Source: an uncultured Prevotella sp. (GTDB lineage Bacteria; Bacteroidota; Bacteroidia; Bacteroidales; Bacteroidaceae). From it: a DNA stretch of 64,000 bases. The DNA lies in the NCBI GenBank assembly GCA_934254985.1, contig CAKQMS010000003.1, forward strand, positions 1 to 64,000. The letters are read 5' to 3'. Below the pieces are notes generated by a model. It was not told the DNA's origin, searched no databases, and saw nothing but the letters and a program-made list of their open reading frames with translations. Both the position numbers and the translations under genes were made by a program. Positions 34,049 to 42,317 of this stretch are shown piece after piece (within the stretch, counting starts at the first letter, position 1; each line of letters opens with the position of its first letter).

Positions 34049-34237
34049 ATGGAAATAGAAATTTTCAATGAAGGATTTACAAACGAAATTAATCCGATGA
34101 GTCCAATGGAATTGGAATGTATATATGGTGGTGGAGGTAATCTAAATATCTTATCCCAATGCGACAAAGGGTACAAAGCTGGAGGACAATCGGTAACTTG
34201 CAAATGCGGTTATAAGGTATTTCTCCCTACTCCATAA
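34049..34237 (+). CDS. RiPP precursor peptide with double-glycine leader
   Basis: 62 residues. Residues 17-28 (MSPMELECIYGG) match the double-glycine leader consensus LSxxELxxIxGG at nearly every position: S18 (-11), E21 (-8), L22 (-7), I25 (-4), G27-G28 (-2/-1). Cleavage after G28 would free a 34-residue core, with Cys at 38, 51 and 53, two Tyr, a net positive charge and a PTP end. It lies 116 bases after the DUF3244 gene and 69 bases before the radical SAM gene, and the cluster has a C39 peptidase to cut it. The core modification is unknown; I cannot match it to a known natural product. Confidence 0.85.
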   Translation: MEIEIFNEGFTNEINPMSPMELECIYGGGGNLNILSQCDKGYKAGGQSVTCKCGYKVFLPTP

Positions 34238-34253
34238 TTCTCTTCACTTAAAT

Positions 34254-34283
34254 TTTCCCACAGAAAAAGACTTCAGTGGGAAA
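34254..34283 (+). other. Intercistronic hairpin between precursor and modifying enzyme
   Basis: 8-bp stem TTTCCCAC / GTGGGAAA with a 14-base loop and no strong T-run. In RiPP operons such hairpins often reduce read-through or stabilise the precursor mRNA. Confidence 0.5.
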
Positions 34284-34306
34284 TTAACTTTCAAAGCAAT
34301 AATATT

Positions 34307-35548
34307 ATGCAATTATCAAAATACAACATTTATATCAAAGATGATGACAAAATACAAATCTTTAACACTCTAACACATAGTTTCGTTAGGATAAAACAGT
34401 CGGATTTGGAAGATGCACGTTTGCATGAAAGTCAAATTACTCAAAAATTGTTAGATATGGGTATTTTGATAAACCAAGCAAATGAGGATGTGTATAAATA
34501 TAAATATCTACATAATACAAAAAAGTTTCGTCAAGATGTACTTTTTCTATATGTATGCCCTACAACGTCATGCAACTTCAGTTGTTCTTATTGTTTTGAA
34601 GGAGAAAAGAAAACTTTGGCATACATGAATAACGAAGTAGAAAATGCTGTTATTGAATATATATCCAAATATAAAGGAAAAGATATTAATATAGTGTGGT
34701 TTGGAGGTGAGCCTTTGTTAGGACTTAAACATATAGTTCGTATAGATAAAGAACTTAAAGAAAAAGATGTAAAATATACATCTTCTATGATAACTAATGG
34801 AAGTCTACTTACTGAAAAAAATGTCACACTACTAAAAGATCTTCCACTTGATTTTATCCAAATATCTATGGATGGTGTTAAAGAAGTACAAGATTCACGT
34901 CGTTTTTTTCATTCTGGAAAAGGTTCTTTTGATTTTGTCATGAAAGGAATAGATAGGCTCTTATCTAAAACTTCAATTCACATTTCTATCCAAGTTGCAG
35001 TAGATAAACAAAACATTGACAGCTATGAAAACCTTTTAGAATATATGAACACACATTATCCAAAAGAGATGGATGAAAAAAGAATAGAGGTAAGTTACAA
35101 TGTCATAGGTGATCGAACAAACTTTGACAATGGGAAAATTTGCTTCAATCATGCAGAGAGGTTCGAATACATTAAACATATAAACCAACTAAATATAAAA
35201 AATAAAAAAGCTATAGGCTTGCCAGGGCTATCACAACCTTGTATGTATCGCTCTACCAACAGTTTTGCAATAGATGCAGAGGGATATTTATACAAATGTT
35301 TAGAGCATGTCGGAAAACCAAACTATGCTGTTGGTAATCTTCTAAAACAAAAAGTATCTCTTTCAAAATTGGCAGAATGTGCATTTTCTTTCTCGGCATT
35401 TGATAATAAGGAATGTGTTAATTGCCCAGTGTTTCCTATATGTGGTGGAGGATGTCCTACAGACAGAATCAAAGAGAAAGGAAAGAACTTTGCCTCTTGC
35501 TCTTACTACAAAGAATACATTACAAACATATTGTCTATTATAAAATAA
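34307..35548 (+). CDS. Radical SAM/SPASM peptide-modifying enzyme
   Basis: 413 residues, AT-rich. The radical SAM motif CX3CX2C is C89-C93-C96 (CNFSCSYC), binding the [4Fe-4S] cluster that cleaves SAM; the GGEP motif follows (WFGGEPLLG, about residue 130). The C-terminal SPASM region has C370-X2-C373-X5-C379-X3-C383 (CVNCPVFPICGGGC) and C398 for auxiliary clusters. Residues 1-75 resemble the leader-binding N-terminus of such enzymes (FNTLTHSFVRI). Anaerobic sulfatase maturases share the fold, but the neighbouring precursor and peptidase-transporter point to RiPP maturation, for example a thioether or C-C crosslink at Cys or aromatic residues. Bond type cannot be read from sequence. Confidence 0.88.
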   Translation: MQLSKYNIYIKDDDKIQIFNTLTHSFVRIKQSDLEDARLHESQITQKLLDMGILINQANEDVYKYKYLHNTKKFRQDVLFLYVCPTTSCNFSCSYCFEGEKKTLAYMNNEVENAVIEYISKYKGKDINIVWFGGEPLLGLKHIVRIDKELKEKDVKYTSSMITNGSLLTEKNVTLLKDLPLDFIQISMDGVKEVQDSRRFFHSGKGSFDFVMKGIDRLLSKTSIHISIQVAVDKQNIDSYENLLEYMNTHYPKEMDEKRIEVSYNVIGDRTNFDNGKICFNHAERFEYIKHINQLNIKNKKAIGLPGLSQPCMYRSTNSFAIDAEGYLYKCLEHVGKPNYAVGNLLKQKVSLSKLAECAFSFSAFDNKECVNCPVFPICGGGCPTDRIKEKGKNFASCSYYKEYITNILSIIK

Positions 35549-35556
35549 ATAATACC

Positions 35557-37836
35557 ATGAAGAAACTATTCCTCTATCTTTACTTTCTTTTATTTAGTGT
35601 CAACTCTTTAATGGCACAAGACATCAAAGGACGAGTTGTTGATGCTTCTGGTCAGCCAATAGAATACTTGACGGTTTCGTTATTGTCATTGCCCGACTCT
35701 TCGTTTATCAGCGGCACTACAACTAAGGATGATGGAACTTTCATTCTGAAACAAGCAAAAGACAAAAGCTGCATAATAAAAATATCTGGTCTTGGATATT
35801 CGCCTGTATACATGCAGCATACGGATTCTTTGGCAAATATCACACTGCAGGATATTACATATAATGTAGGAGAAGTGTCGGTTGTGGGCAAACGACCAAC
35901 ATCGAAAACTGTAGATGGAAATATCACTTTCTTTGTTGAAAATACAAATCTCAGCAAATATGCAAGCGGAATAATGGCGCTTGGACAGTTGCCTTTCATC
36001 GAAACTGCTGCCGATGGAATCAGCGTAAAAGGCAAGGGTGCGCCACTTGTATATATAAACAACAAGAAGGTGATGGACGACAACGAGCTAAACAGACTTG
36101 CTGCCGACAGAATAAAAAGTGTGGAATTGATATTAGTACCTGGACCTGAATATCCACAAGGTACAAATGCTGTAGTGAAAATTAAAACCATACGCCATGA
36201 GCAAGGATTGAGCGTAGAGGTTGCAAGCAATGAGAATTGGTTTAATCGCTTTAGCCACGAACAAGATTTAGACTTAAACTATCGTATTGGCAAATGGGAT
36301 ATATTTGCTGCTGCGGAATATGGCAAATACAAGACTAAAGAAAAGAATGAGAACCTGTATTTTACTAAGAATATAAACCCTGCATACACACTTACAGACT
36401 ATAGCGACCGAAACTATATCTATGCAAACACAGGCATAAACTATTCTGACGACAAGAAGCATAGCGCAGGCATAAGCTATTCATTCACTCGCTATCCTAA
36501 CAGCAAGGAACACAAGGTTGGCTCTGTGTTTATAGACGGTGATGATGGGCAAAGCCTCACCAACTCTACCGAAGTGAATAGCTTCAGACAGTCGTCGATG
36601 CATCATGTAAACACTTACTATGATGGCAAACTAAACGAGAAATCGAGCATTAATGCTAACTTCGACTACCTTGGTGGTTCTACATACCGTTCGTCGTTGA
36701 CATCAGAAACTGGCAAAGAGCCTATTTCTTCCAACTCTACCAGCGACTACTCTATGTATACAGGAAAGATACAATCAACAAACTCTATATTGGGAGGTAC
36801 TCTTACTGTAGGTACAGAAATAACATATTCAGAGAACAACGAGGATTATACCATGAACACCCTTGACATGACGCAGTATTATCCTTCATCATCAGTTCGT
36901 TCTACCCAATGGCTCGCAGGTGTGTTCTTGTCACATCGCTTAAGCATCAAAGACTTTGCGATGTCGTTTGGAGGAAGATTGGAATATACCGATTATCAAT
37001 ACTACAACCAAGGCGTAAAGGTGAGTGATGTTTGCGAACGCCACACACGTCTGTTCCCATTCCTTCGACTAAGCTACAACAAGGATATTTCTGTTTCTTT
37101 GTCGTATACAAATGGAATTACTCGTCCTCCATATAGCAGCATGACAAATATGCTTACCTACATAGACTCATATACAGCATATCAGGGCAATTCAAACCTC
37201 AAGGCTGCATATCGTAATGTCATAGACGCTGTTGTATCATGGAAAGACTTATATTTCAATGCGTCATACACATGGTATAAGGATGAGTTTTCGTCTATGA
37301 GCTATGTCAACGACCATGGCGTAATAGTTAGTACCGTAGACAATATGGACAATTACAGCCGACTGTCTGCTGACTTGTCGTATAGTCCAACTTTCGGTAT
37401 ATGGAGTCCTTCGTTATCTGCGGGAGTGGCTGTGCAGAATCTTACATATAACAATCAGAAGCTCAATAAGCCATTCTACACTTACAGCGTGGACAACAGC
37501 TTTACATTATTTAAACGCTTCGAACTATATATCACATGCTATGGACAAACAAAGGGTGATAGCGGCAACAGTTCTTTCCACCCTAACTTTGTAACAGATA
37601 TGAACTTGAGCACACAATTGCTCAAAAACAAGCTTAGCGTGACGCTCTCGTTTACTGATGTATTTAACACAGAGAAGTCATGGTATACTACCATCTCTCC
37701 TACTGTGAAGACAGATTTCAAGAACTATAGAGATCGTCATGGTATTTCTATAAATCTCAGATATAAATTCAATCAAGTTAACAGCAAATATAAAGGTGGC
37801 ATGTCGTCTTCGGAAATCAGAAGATTGGTAAGATAA
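35557..37836 (+). CDS. Outer-membrane beta-barrel protein with carboxypeptidase-regulatory-like and plug domains
   Basis: 759 residues from MKKLFLYLYFLLFSVNSLMA (signal peptide); the longer frame from 35422 overlaps the radical SAM gene and is rejected. About 21-100 form a CarboxypepD_reg-like domain (IKGRVVDASGQPIEYLTV). About 115-215 resemble a TonB plug (LPFIETAADGISVKGKGAPL then VYINNKKVMDDNEL). The rest is a barrel of the OMP_b-brl_3 type ending SINLRYKF and a short tail. No TonB box is certain. It starts 8 bases after the radical SAM stop and 28 before the transporter, so it is part of the peptide operon; export, uptake or immunity are all possible. Confidence 0.85.
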   Translation: MKKLFLYLYFLLFSVNSLMAQDIKGRVVDASGQPIEYLTVSLLSLPDSSFISGTTTKDDGTFILKQAKDKSCIIKISGLGYSPVYMQHTDSLANITLQDITYNVGEVSVVGKRPTSKTVDGNITFFVENTNLSKYASGIMALGQLPFIETAADGISVKGKGAPLVYINNKKVMDDNELNRLAADRIKSVELILVPGPEYPQGTNAVVKIKTIRHEQGLSVEVASNENWFNRFSHEQDLDLNYRIGKWDIFAAAEYGKYKTKEKNENLYFTKNINPAYTLTDYSDRNYIYANTGINYSDDKKHSAGISYSFTRYPNSKEHKVGSVFIDGDDGQSLTNSTEVNSFRQSSMHHVNTYYDGKLNEKSSINANFDYLGGSTYRSSLTSETGKEPISSNSTSDYSMYTGKIQSTNSILGGTLTVGTEITYSENNEDYTMNTLDMTQYYPSSSVRSTQWLAGVFLSHRLSIKDFAMSFGGRLEYTDYQYYNQGVKVSDVCERHTRLFPFLRLSYNKDISVSLSYTNGITRPPYSSMTNMLTYIDSYTAYQGNSNLKAAYRNVIDAVVSWKDLYFNASYTWYKDEFSSMSYVNDHGVIVSTVDNMDNYSRLSADLSYSPTFGIWSPSLSAGVAVQNLTYNNQKLNKPFYTYSVDNSFTLFKRFELYITCYGQTKGDSGNSSFHPNFVTDMNLSTQLLKNKLSVTLSFTDVFNTEKSWYTTISPTVKTDFKNYRDRHGISINLRYKFNQVNSKYKGGMSSSEIRRLVR

Positions 37837-37864
37837 CCATCTGTTAGTAATAAAAATAGTAACA

Positions 37865-40063
37865 ATGTCTTCATTCTCTTTCACTCCTCAACACGATGCT
37901 ATGCAATGTGGTGTAGCATGTTTGCAAATGATATGTCAACATCATGGTCAAGAATATACTATAGAAGAGTTATCAGATTTATGTTTTGCTACACGACAGG
38001 GAGTTTCACTTCTTGGACTTAGTGAGGCAGCAGGACGATTAGGATTGCATACTATTTGTGGACATGTTACTATAGATATGCTTCGTAAGGCACCGCTACC
38101 ATGCATATTGCATTGGAACCAAACACACTTTGTGGTATTATACAATGTCAAAAGAAATGGGGACTTCCAAATTGCAGACCCTGCAAAAGGTCTTATTTCA
38201 TATAACGAGGAACAACTATTTGAACATTGGATAAGCACCATATCTGGTGGAAAAGAAAAAGGTGTAGCGATGTTTTTACAACCAACACCTGATTTTAAAA
38301 AGAATGAAAAGAAATATGGAAAGGGCGACGAATGTCGCTCATTCCATTTCTTATATAATTACATCAAAAATTATCGTAAGTATTTCGTACAGATACTTCT
38401 CGGATTAATAGTTGGTTGCCTACTTCAACTTATACTACCTTTTCTAACTCAGACCATTGTTGATACAGGTATACGTAATAAAGATATAGGCTTTGTCTGG
38501 TTGGTATTGCTTGGGCAGCTAATGCTTACAGTAAGTAGAACCGCTCTTGACTTTGTTCGACGGTTACTATTACTACATATCAGCATGAGAATAAACCTTT
38601 CGCTCGTTTCTGATTTCTTTATAAAGCTATTTCGTCTACCTATGGCTTTCTTCGATACTAAGCTTATGGGCGACATACTTCAACGTATTAACGATCATGA
38701 AAGGGTTGAACATTTCCTAACTTCACAGACACTAACAATTGCGTTTTCGATATTCTCTATGGGAGTTTTTGGAATAGTTCTTTGTTGTTATAATAGTGCT
38801 ATATTCATTATATTCCTTCTCGGAAGTATAATCTATGCACTATGGATAGCTCTTTTTCTGCACAAAAGAAAACTGATTGATTACGCATTGTTTGAATGTA
38901 TGGCATCAAATAACAATAAGACTTATGAGATGATAACATCCATGCAAGAAATAAAGCTTCAAGATTGTGAGCAACGCAGACGTTGGGAATGGGAAGACAC
39001 ACAAGCTGACTTGTTTGCGGTACAGATAAAAAGCCTTAAATTGCAACAGGCACAGGAGGCTGGTAGTATTTTTATTAATGAATTAAAGAATATCATTATT
39101 ACTGTAGTAGCAGCAACTGCGGTGATAAAAGGAGAATTGACACTTGGTATGATGCTTGCTGTGCAATACATTATCGGGCAGTTGAATTCGCCTGTAGAAC
39201 AAGTAATGAATTTTATCTATAGTCTTCAAGATGTAAAAATAAGCTTAGAGCGTATCAATGAGATACATCAAAAGACAGAAGAAGATAGTAATAGTGAACG
39301 AATCGTAGACTTGGTAAAAGATAATGGCAACATAAAGTTAAACAACGTTTCTTTTCGATATGACAAAAACTCCCTCAAAAAAACTATCAATGATATAAGC
39401 CTTAATATAGAGGAAGGAAAGGTAACTGCCATTGTGGGAGCTTCGGGTAGCGGCAAGACTACATTGCTGAAGCTGCTGTTGGGATATTATCCTGTTGAAA
39501 ATGGAGATATAATGATAGGAAACAATAATCTAAACGACATTAATAAGCGTTGGTGGAGAAGGCAATGCGGAGTGGTGATGCAAGACGGAGTAATCTTTTC
39601 TGAAAGTATTGCCAGAAATATTGCTGTTGGAGACGACGAAATTGACGAACAAAGACTTAAAGAAGCTGCAGAGACTGCTTGTATAAACGATATGGTGATG
39701 GCTCTACCATTGAAATTCAATACTCGCATAGGACATGATGGTATGGGGTTGAGTCAAGGACAGAAGCAAAGAATACTTATAGCACGAGCTGTTTATAAGA
39801 ACCCACGTTATATCCTTCTCGACGAAGCAACCAACTCTCTTGACGCACAAAATGAGCGAAACATAGTAGACAACCTTGAACGTTTTTACCGCGGACGCAC
39901 CGTGATTATTGTGGCTCATAGGCTAAGTACGGTATGTAATGCCGACAAAATTGTTGTGATAGATGCAGGAAAAATTGTAGAAGTGGGCTCTCATAAAGAA
40001 CTTACTGCACTGCGTGGTGCATACTATAAATTGGTAAAAAACCAACTTGAACTTGGTAACTAA
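37865..40063 (+). CDS. Peptidase-containing ABC transporter (C39), leader-cleaving exporter
   Basis: 732 residues, a full PCAT. The C39 peptidase (about 1-135) has a complete triad: C15 in DAMQCGVACLQMI, H88 in HWNQTHFVVLY and D105 in ADPAKG. Five to six membrane helices follow (about 165-440). The ATPase domain (about 495-730) has Walker A VGASGSGKTTLLK, signature LSQGQKQRI, Walker B YILLDEATNSLD and the VAHRLST switch His. It should remove the leader after Gly-Gly and export the core to the periplasm. Located 28 bases after the barrel gene. No full HlyD adaptor or TolC follows, only a 59-residue HlyD-like peptide. Confidence 0.95.
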   Translation: MSSFSFTPQHDAMQCGVACLQMICQHHGQEYTIEELSDLCFATRQGVSLLGLSEAAGRLGLHTICGHVTIDMLRKAPLPCILHWNQTHFVVLYNVKRNGDFQIADPAKGLISYNEEQLFEHWISTISGGKEKGVAMFLQPTPDFKKNEKKYGKGDECRSFHFLYNYIKNYRKYFVQILLGLIVGCLLQLILPFLTQTIVDTGIRNKDIGFVWLVLLGQLMLTVSRTALDFVRRLLLLHISMRINLSLVSDFFIKLFRLPMAFFDTKLMGDILQRINDHERVEHFLTSQTLTIAFSIFSMGVFGIVLCCYNSAIFIIFLLGSIIYALWIALFLHKRKLIDYALFECMASNNNKTYEMITSMQEIKLQDCEQRRRWEWEDTQADLFAVQIKSLKLQQAQEAGSIFINELKNIIITVVAATAVIKGELTLGMMLAVQYIIGQLNSPVEQVMNFIYSLQDVKISLERINEIHQKTEEDSNSERIVDLVKDNGNIKLNNVSFRYDKNSLKKTINDISLNIEEGKVTAIVGASGSGKTTLLKLLLGYYPVENGDIMIGNNNLNDINKRWWRRQCGVVMQDGVIFSESIARNIAVGDDEIDEQRLKEAAETACINDMVMALPLKFNTRIGHDGMGLSQGQKQRILIARAVYKNPRYILLDEATNSLDAQNERNIVDNLERFYRGRTVIIVAHRLSTVCNADKIVVIDAGKIVEVGSHKELTALRGAYYKLVKNQLELGN

Positions 40064-40073
40064 ATAATAGAAT

Positions 40074-40253
40074 ATGGCAAATCAGAATCAAGAACATTTA
40101 GAATTACGTAGCGAAAAGGTACGTCATATCATAGGCAACATTCCTTCATCACTAGTTTGGATTAGTGGTATTGTAATAGTGCTTTCAACTATTGTTCTCG
40201 CTTTTTTCTTATGTCTTTTTGGAAAAGATGTTATTCACTCATTTATTCCGTAA
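40074..40253 (+). CDS. 59-residue membrane peptide resembling only the N-terminus of HlyD adaptors
   Basis: Starts MANQNQEHLELRSEKVRHII with GNIPSSLVWISGIVIVLSTI next, then a short hydrophobic end and KDVIHSFIP. The cytosolic ELRSEKVRHIIGNIP segment and single transmembrane helix are like the first 55 residues of Bacteroidetes HlyD-family proteins that follow C39 transporters, but the periplasmic part is absent. It begins 10 bases after the transporter stop. Either a relic of a disrupted adaptor (the next 60 bases in another frame read ILYERKDLIEASGYI, vaguely HlyD-like) or a dedicated short subunit of the transporter. Too short for many gene finders. Confidence 0.65.
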   Translation: MANQNQEHLELRSEKVRHIIGNIPSSLVWISGIVIVLSTIVLAFFLCLFGKDVIHSFIP

Positions 40254-40354
40254 TACAAACTTCAATACTTTATGAAAGAAAAGACCTCATAGAAGCAAGT
40301 GGCTACATAATTTAGGTTGATTACTCATGGTTTAACTAATATTTAGACCAAAAA

Positions 40355-40390
40355 GCTCCTCCAGTCGTTTAACAAAGCGACCGAAGGAGC
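40355..40390 (-). terminator. Terminator of the small secreted protein gene
   Basis: Stem GCTCCTCCAGTCG / CGACCGAAGGAGC (with G-U pairs), followed by T-run on the minus strand; it also faces the end of the peptide operon. Confidence 0.75.
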
Positions 40391-40422
40391 ATTCTGTTAT
40401 CCCCAAACCTTACCAATTACAA

Positions 40423-40752
40423 TTACTGTGCAACTGCGCTATCTGCAGGAGCTTCCACAGTCTCTGTGGTTGCGCAGGCAGAGTCTGCAGGAGTCTCAGT
40501 AGCTGTAGCCTGCTGCTCTACAGGAGCTGCATTCTCTGTAGCTACATTTTCAGAAGATGTATTCTCAGATGTTGCTGTTGTATCTGCAACAACTGGAGCA
40601 TCAACGACTTGCTGGCTTGCAGAATCTGTTACTACAGAATCAGACTGAATACCATTGTTTGCCTCAAACTGCATTGCTGACTGATTAGCGAATACGTTGC
40701 TAACACAAACTAAAACCATTGCCGAAACGGCTGCGAACATAAACTTTCTCAT
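40423..40752 (-). CDS. Small secreted Ala/Thr/Val-rich protein, probable sigma-54 target
   Basis: 109 residues from MRKFMFAAVSAMVLVCVSNV (signal peptide, cut after VFA); an ATG three codons upstream at 40761 is equally possible. The mature part is low-complexity, rich in Ala, Thr, Val, Ser and Glu (for example SENVATENAAPVEQQATATE), without Cys pairs except one near the end, and looks disordered. No family is recognised. It lies downstream of a sigma-54-type promoter (40810-40824) and of an NtrC-like activator gene on the same strand, so it may be a direct target. Confidence 0.75.
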   Translation of the reverse strand: MRKFMFAAVSAMVLVCVSNVFANQSAMQFEANNGIQSDSVVTDSASQQVVDAPVVADTTATSENTSSENVATENAAPVEQQATATETPADSACATTETVEAPADSAVAQ

Positions 40753-40809
40753 AATTATCATGTTTTTATTGTTAATATTATTTTGTTGTCTTATTCACTG
40801 GTAATAAGG

Positions 40810-40824
40810 ACAACTGCCGTGCCA
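40810..40824 (-). promoter_or_regulatory. Sigma-54 (-24/-12) promoter
   Basis: TGGCACGGCAGTTGT on the minus strand matches TGGCACG-N4-TTGC with exact GG-to-G spacing (10 bases) and only the final C changed to T. Transcription would start near 40798, about 45 bases before the small secreted protein gene. Confidence 0.6.
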
Positions 40825-40875
40825 AAAAACACGCAAATATGTTACATCACTGATTATGAGAGAGTTAACTAAAAA

Positions 40876-40945
40876 CCCCACTTTCCACAAGTTGTGGAAA
40901 GTGGGGAAATACTGTGGAATTATTCCACACTTTATTGTGGAATGC
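40876..40945. promoter_or_regulatory. Palindromes: terminator of the activator gene and/or enhancer sites
   Basis: CCCCACTTTCCACAA / TTGTGGAAAGTGGGG (40876-40906, 15-bp perfect stem, T-run on the minus strand) and GTGGAATTATTCCAC (40914-40928), all built on TTCCACA/TGTGGAA. The first is a good terminator for the gene at 40932. The repeated motif, 50-105 bases upstream of the sigma-54 -24 element, also suits enhancer binding. Confidence 0.6.
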
Positions 40946-42317
40946 CATATTTCTGCATCTTGTTATATAGCGTCTTACGGTCTATTGCCAAGAGCTGTGC
41001 CGTCTTTGTTTTGTTGCCTCCTGTTGCAGCCAACGCATCTTTTATACGTTGCAGCTCCGATTCCTCGTCATGGAGAGCCATAGGCTTTGGTTGCTGTAGC
41101 TGCTGACCTATGCTAAGTTCGGCAGGAGTAATATATTTACCACGAGTCATAAGCACCGCCCTTTTTATGACATTGTTTAGCTCACGCAGATTGCCTGGCC
41201 AGTCGTAGCGTGCCAAAAGTTCTGAGGCTTTAGCGTCCAAGCCTAATACCTCGCGACCGAGTTCCTCGTTGGCATGCTTTATAAACAAGTCGGCAAAAAG
41301 GAAGAGGTCGGCGCCACGCTCCTTTAGACATGGCATATAGATGGTAAACTCGTTGACACGATGGTATAGGTCTTCACGGAATTTGCCTTCAGCAACTCTC
41401 TGTGCAAGGTTTTCGTTGGTGGCACATACCAATCGTATGTCTACCTCAACCTCCTTAGTTGAGCCCAATGGTCTTATTCTATGTTCTTGCAAAGCTCTAA
41501 GCAACTGTACCTGCACATCGTAGCTTAGGTTTCCCATCTCGTCGAGGAATAGTGTGCCACCATTAGCTATTTCAAAAGCACCCTGCTTATCAGCATCAGC
41601 ACCAGTAAAAGCACCTTTCTTATATCCAAAGAATTCAGAGGCTGCAACATCGCGAGGTATAGCACCGCAGTCGATGGCATAGAATGGTTTGTCGCTTCTG
41701 TTGCTAAGTTCATGAATTCTACGAGCCACATACTCTTTACCTGTGCCGCTGGCTCCCAATATCAATACCGACATTGGTGTAGGAGCCACCAACCCTACAT
41801 ATTCATATAGCTGACGCGAAGCCTCACTCTTACCTTCTATATATTTAGGTGTAGCAGACTGCTTGGCATCTTTGTTTTCTTTATTAGGCTTTACCGCAGA
41901 GTGAGTTTCTGACTTTGCTATAGGAGTAGCCACCTTAGCCTCAACAGGTGCAGCCAATGCATCATTAATCTTCTGTAATAATATGTCTGGCTGTATAGGC
42001 TTAGAAATATAATCAGAAGCTCCCGACTTCATTGCCTGTACAGCATTTTGCACTTCAGCATAGTTTGTCATCACAATAAACGGCAGTTGCATTCCTTTCT
42101 TGCGCAACCACGCAAGTAGTTGCAAGCCATCGCCATCAGGCAAACGAAGATCTGACAACACAAGACTAAAGTCTGCATCATCTTCCGCCACCTTTTTGGC
42201 AGCAGCACCAACGGAGCTAACCTTGTCTACCTCGAAACCTTTCTTGCGTAGCCAAGTTTGCATCATAGTAGCAAAAGCCAAATCGTCTTCAACAATCAAC
42301 AAACGATGTGTAACCAT
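40932..42317 (-). CDS. Sigma-54-dependent response regulator (NtrC family)
   Basis: 461 residues in the order receiver-AAA+-HTH. The receiver has LLIVEDD and the phosphorylated Asp in LVLSDLRLPDGDG (about residue 56), Lys in YISKPI. The AAA+ domain has Walker A LGASGTGKE (about 188-196), the sigma-54-contacting GAFTGA loop (about 234-239), Walker B GGTLFLDEMGNL and the ATLCA-type VCATNENLAQ region. A Fis-type helix-turn-helix closes the protein (GNKTKTAQLLAIDRKTLYNK). No kinase is adjacent; the hybrid kinase with Hpt at 28221 is a possible phosphodonor. A strong hairpin follows the stop. Confidence 0.94.
   Translation of the reverse strand: MVTHRLLIVEDDLAFATMMQTWLRKKGFEVDKVSSVGAAAKKVAEDDADFSLVLSDLRLPDGDGLQLLAWLRKKGMQLPFIVMTNYAEVQNAVQAMKSGASDYISKPIQPDILLQKINDALAAPVEAKVATPIAKSETHSAVKPNKENKDAKQSATPKYIEGKSEASRQLYEYVGLVAPTPMSVLILGASGTGKEYVARRIHELSNRSDKPFYAIDCGAIPRDVAASEFFGYKKGAFTGADADKQGAFEIANGGTLFLDEMGNLSYDVQVQLLRALQEHRIRPLGSTKEVEVDIRLVCATNENLAQRVAEGKFREDLYHRVNEFTIYMPCLKERGADLFLFADLFIKHANEELGREVLGLDAKASELLARYDWPGNLRELNNVIKRAVLMTRGKYITPAELSIGQQLQQPKPMALHDEESELQRIKDALAATGGNKTKTAQLLAIDRKTLYNKMQKYGIPQ

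Noticed and set aside
34307..35548. Anaerobic sulfatase maturase
   Set aside because: No sulfatase is nearby, and the neighbouring double-glycine peptide and C39 transporter fit peptide maturation better.
35422..35556. Longer N-terminus of the outer-membrane barrel gene
   Set aside because: It lies inside the radical SAM gene in another frame; a proper signal peptide starts at 35557.
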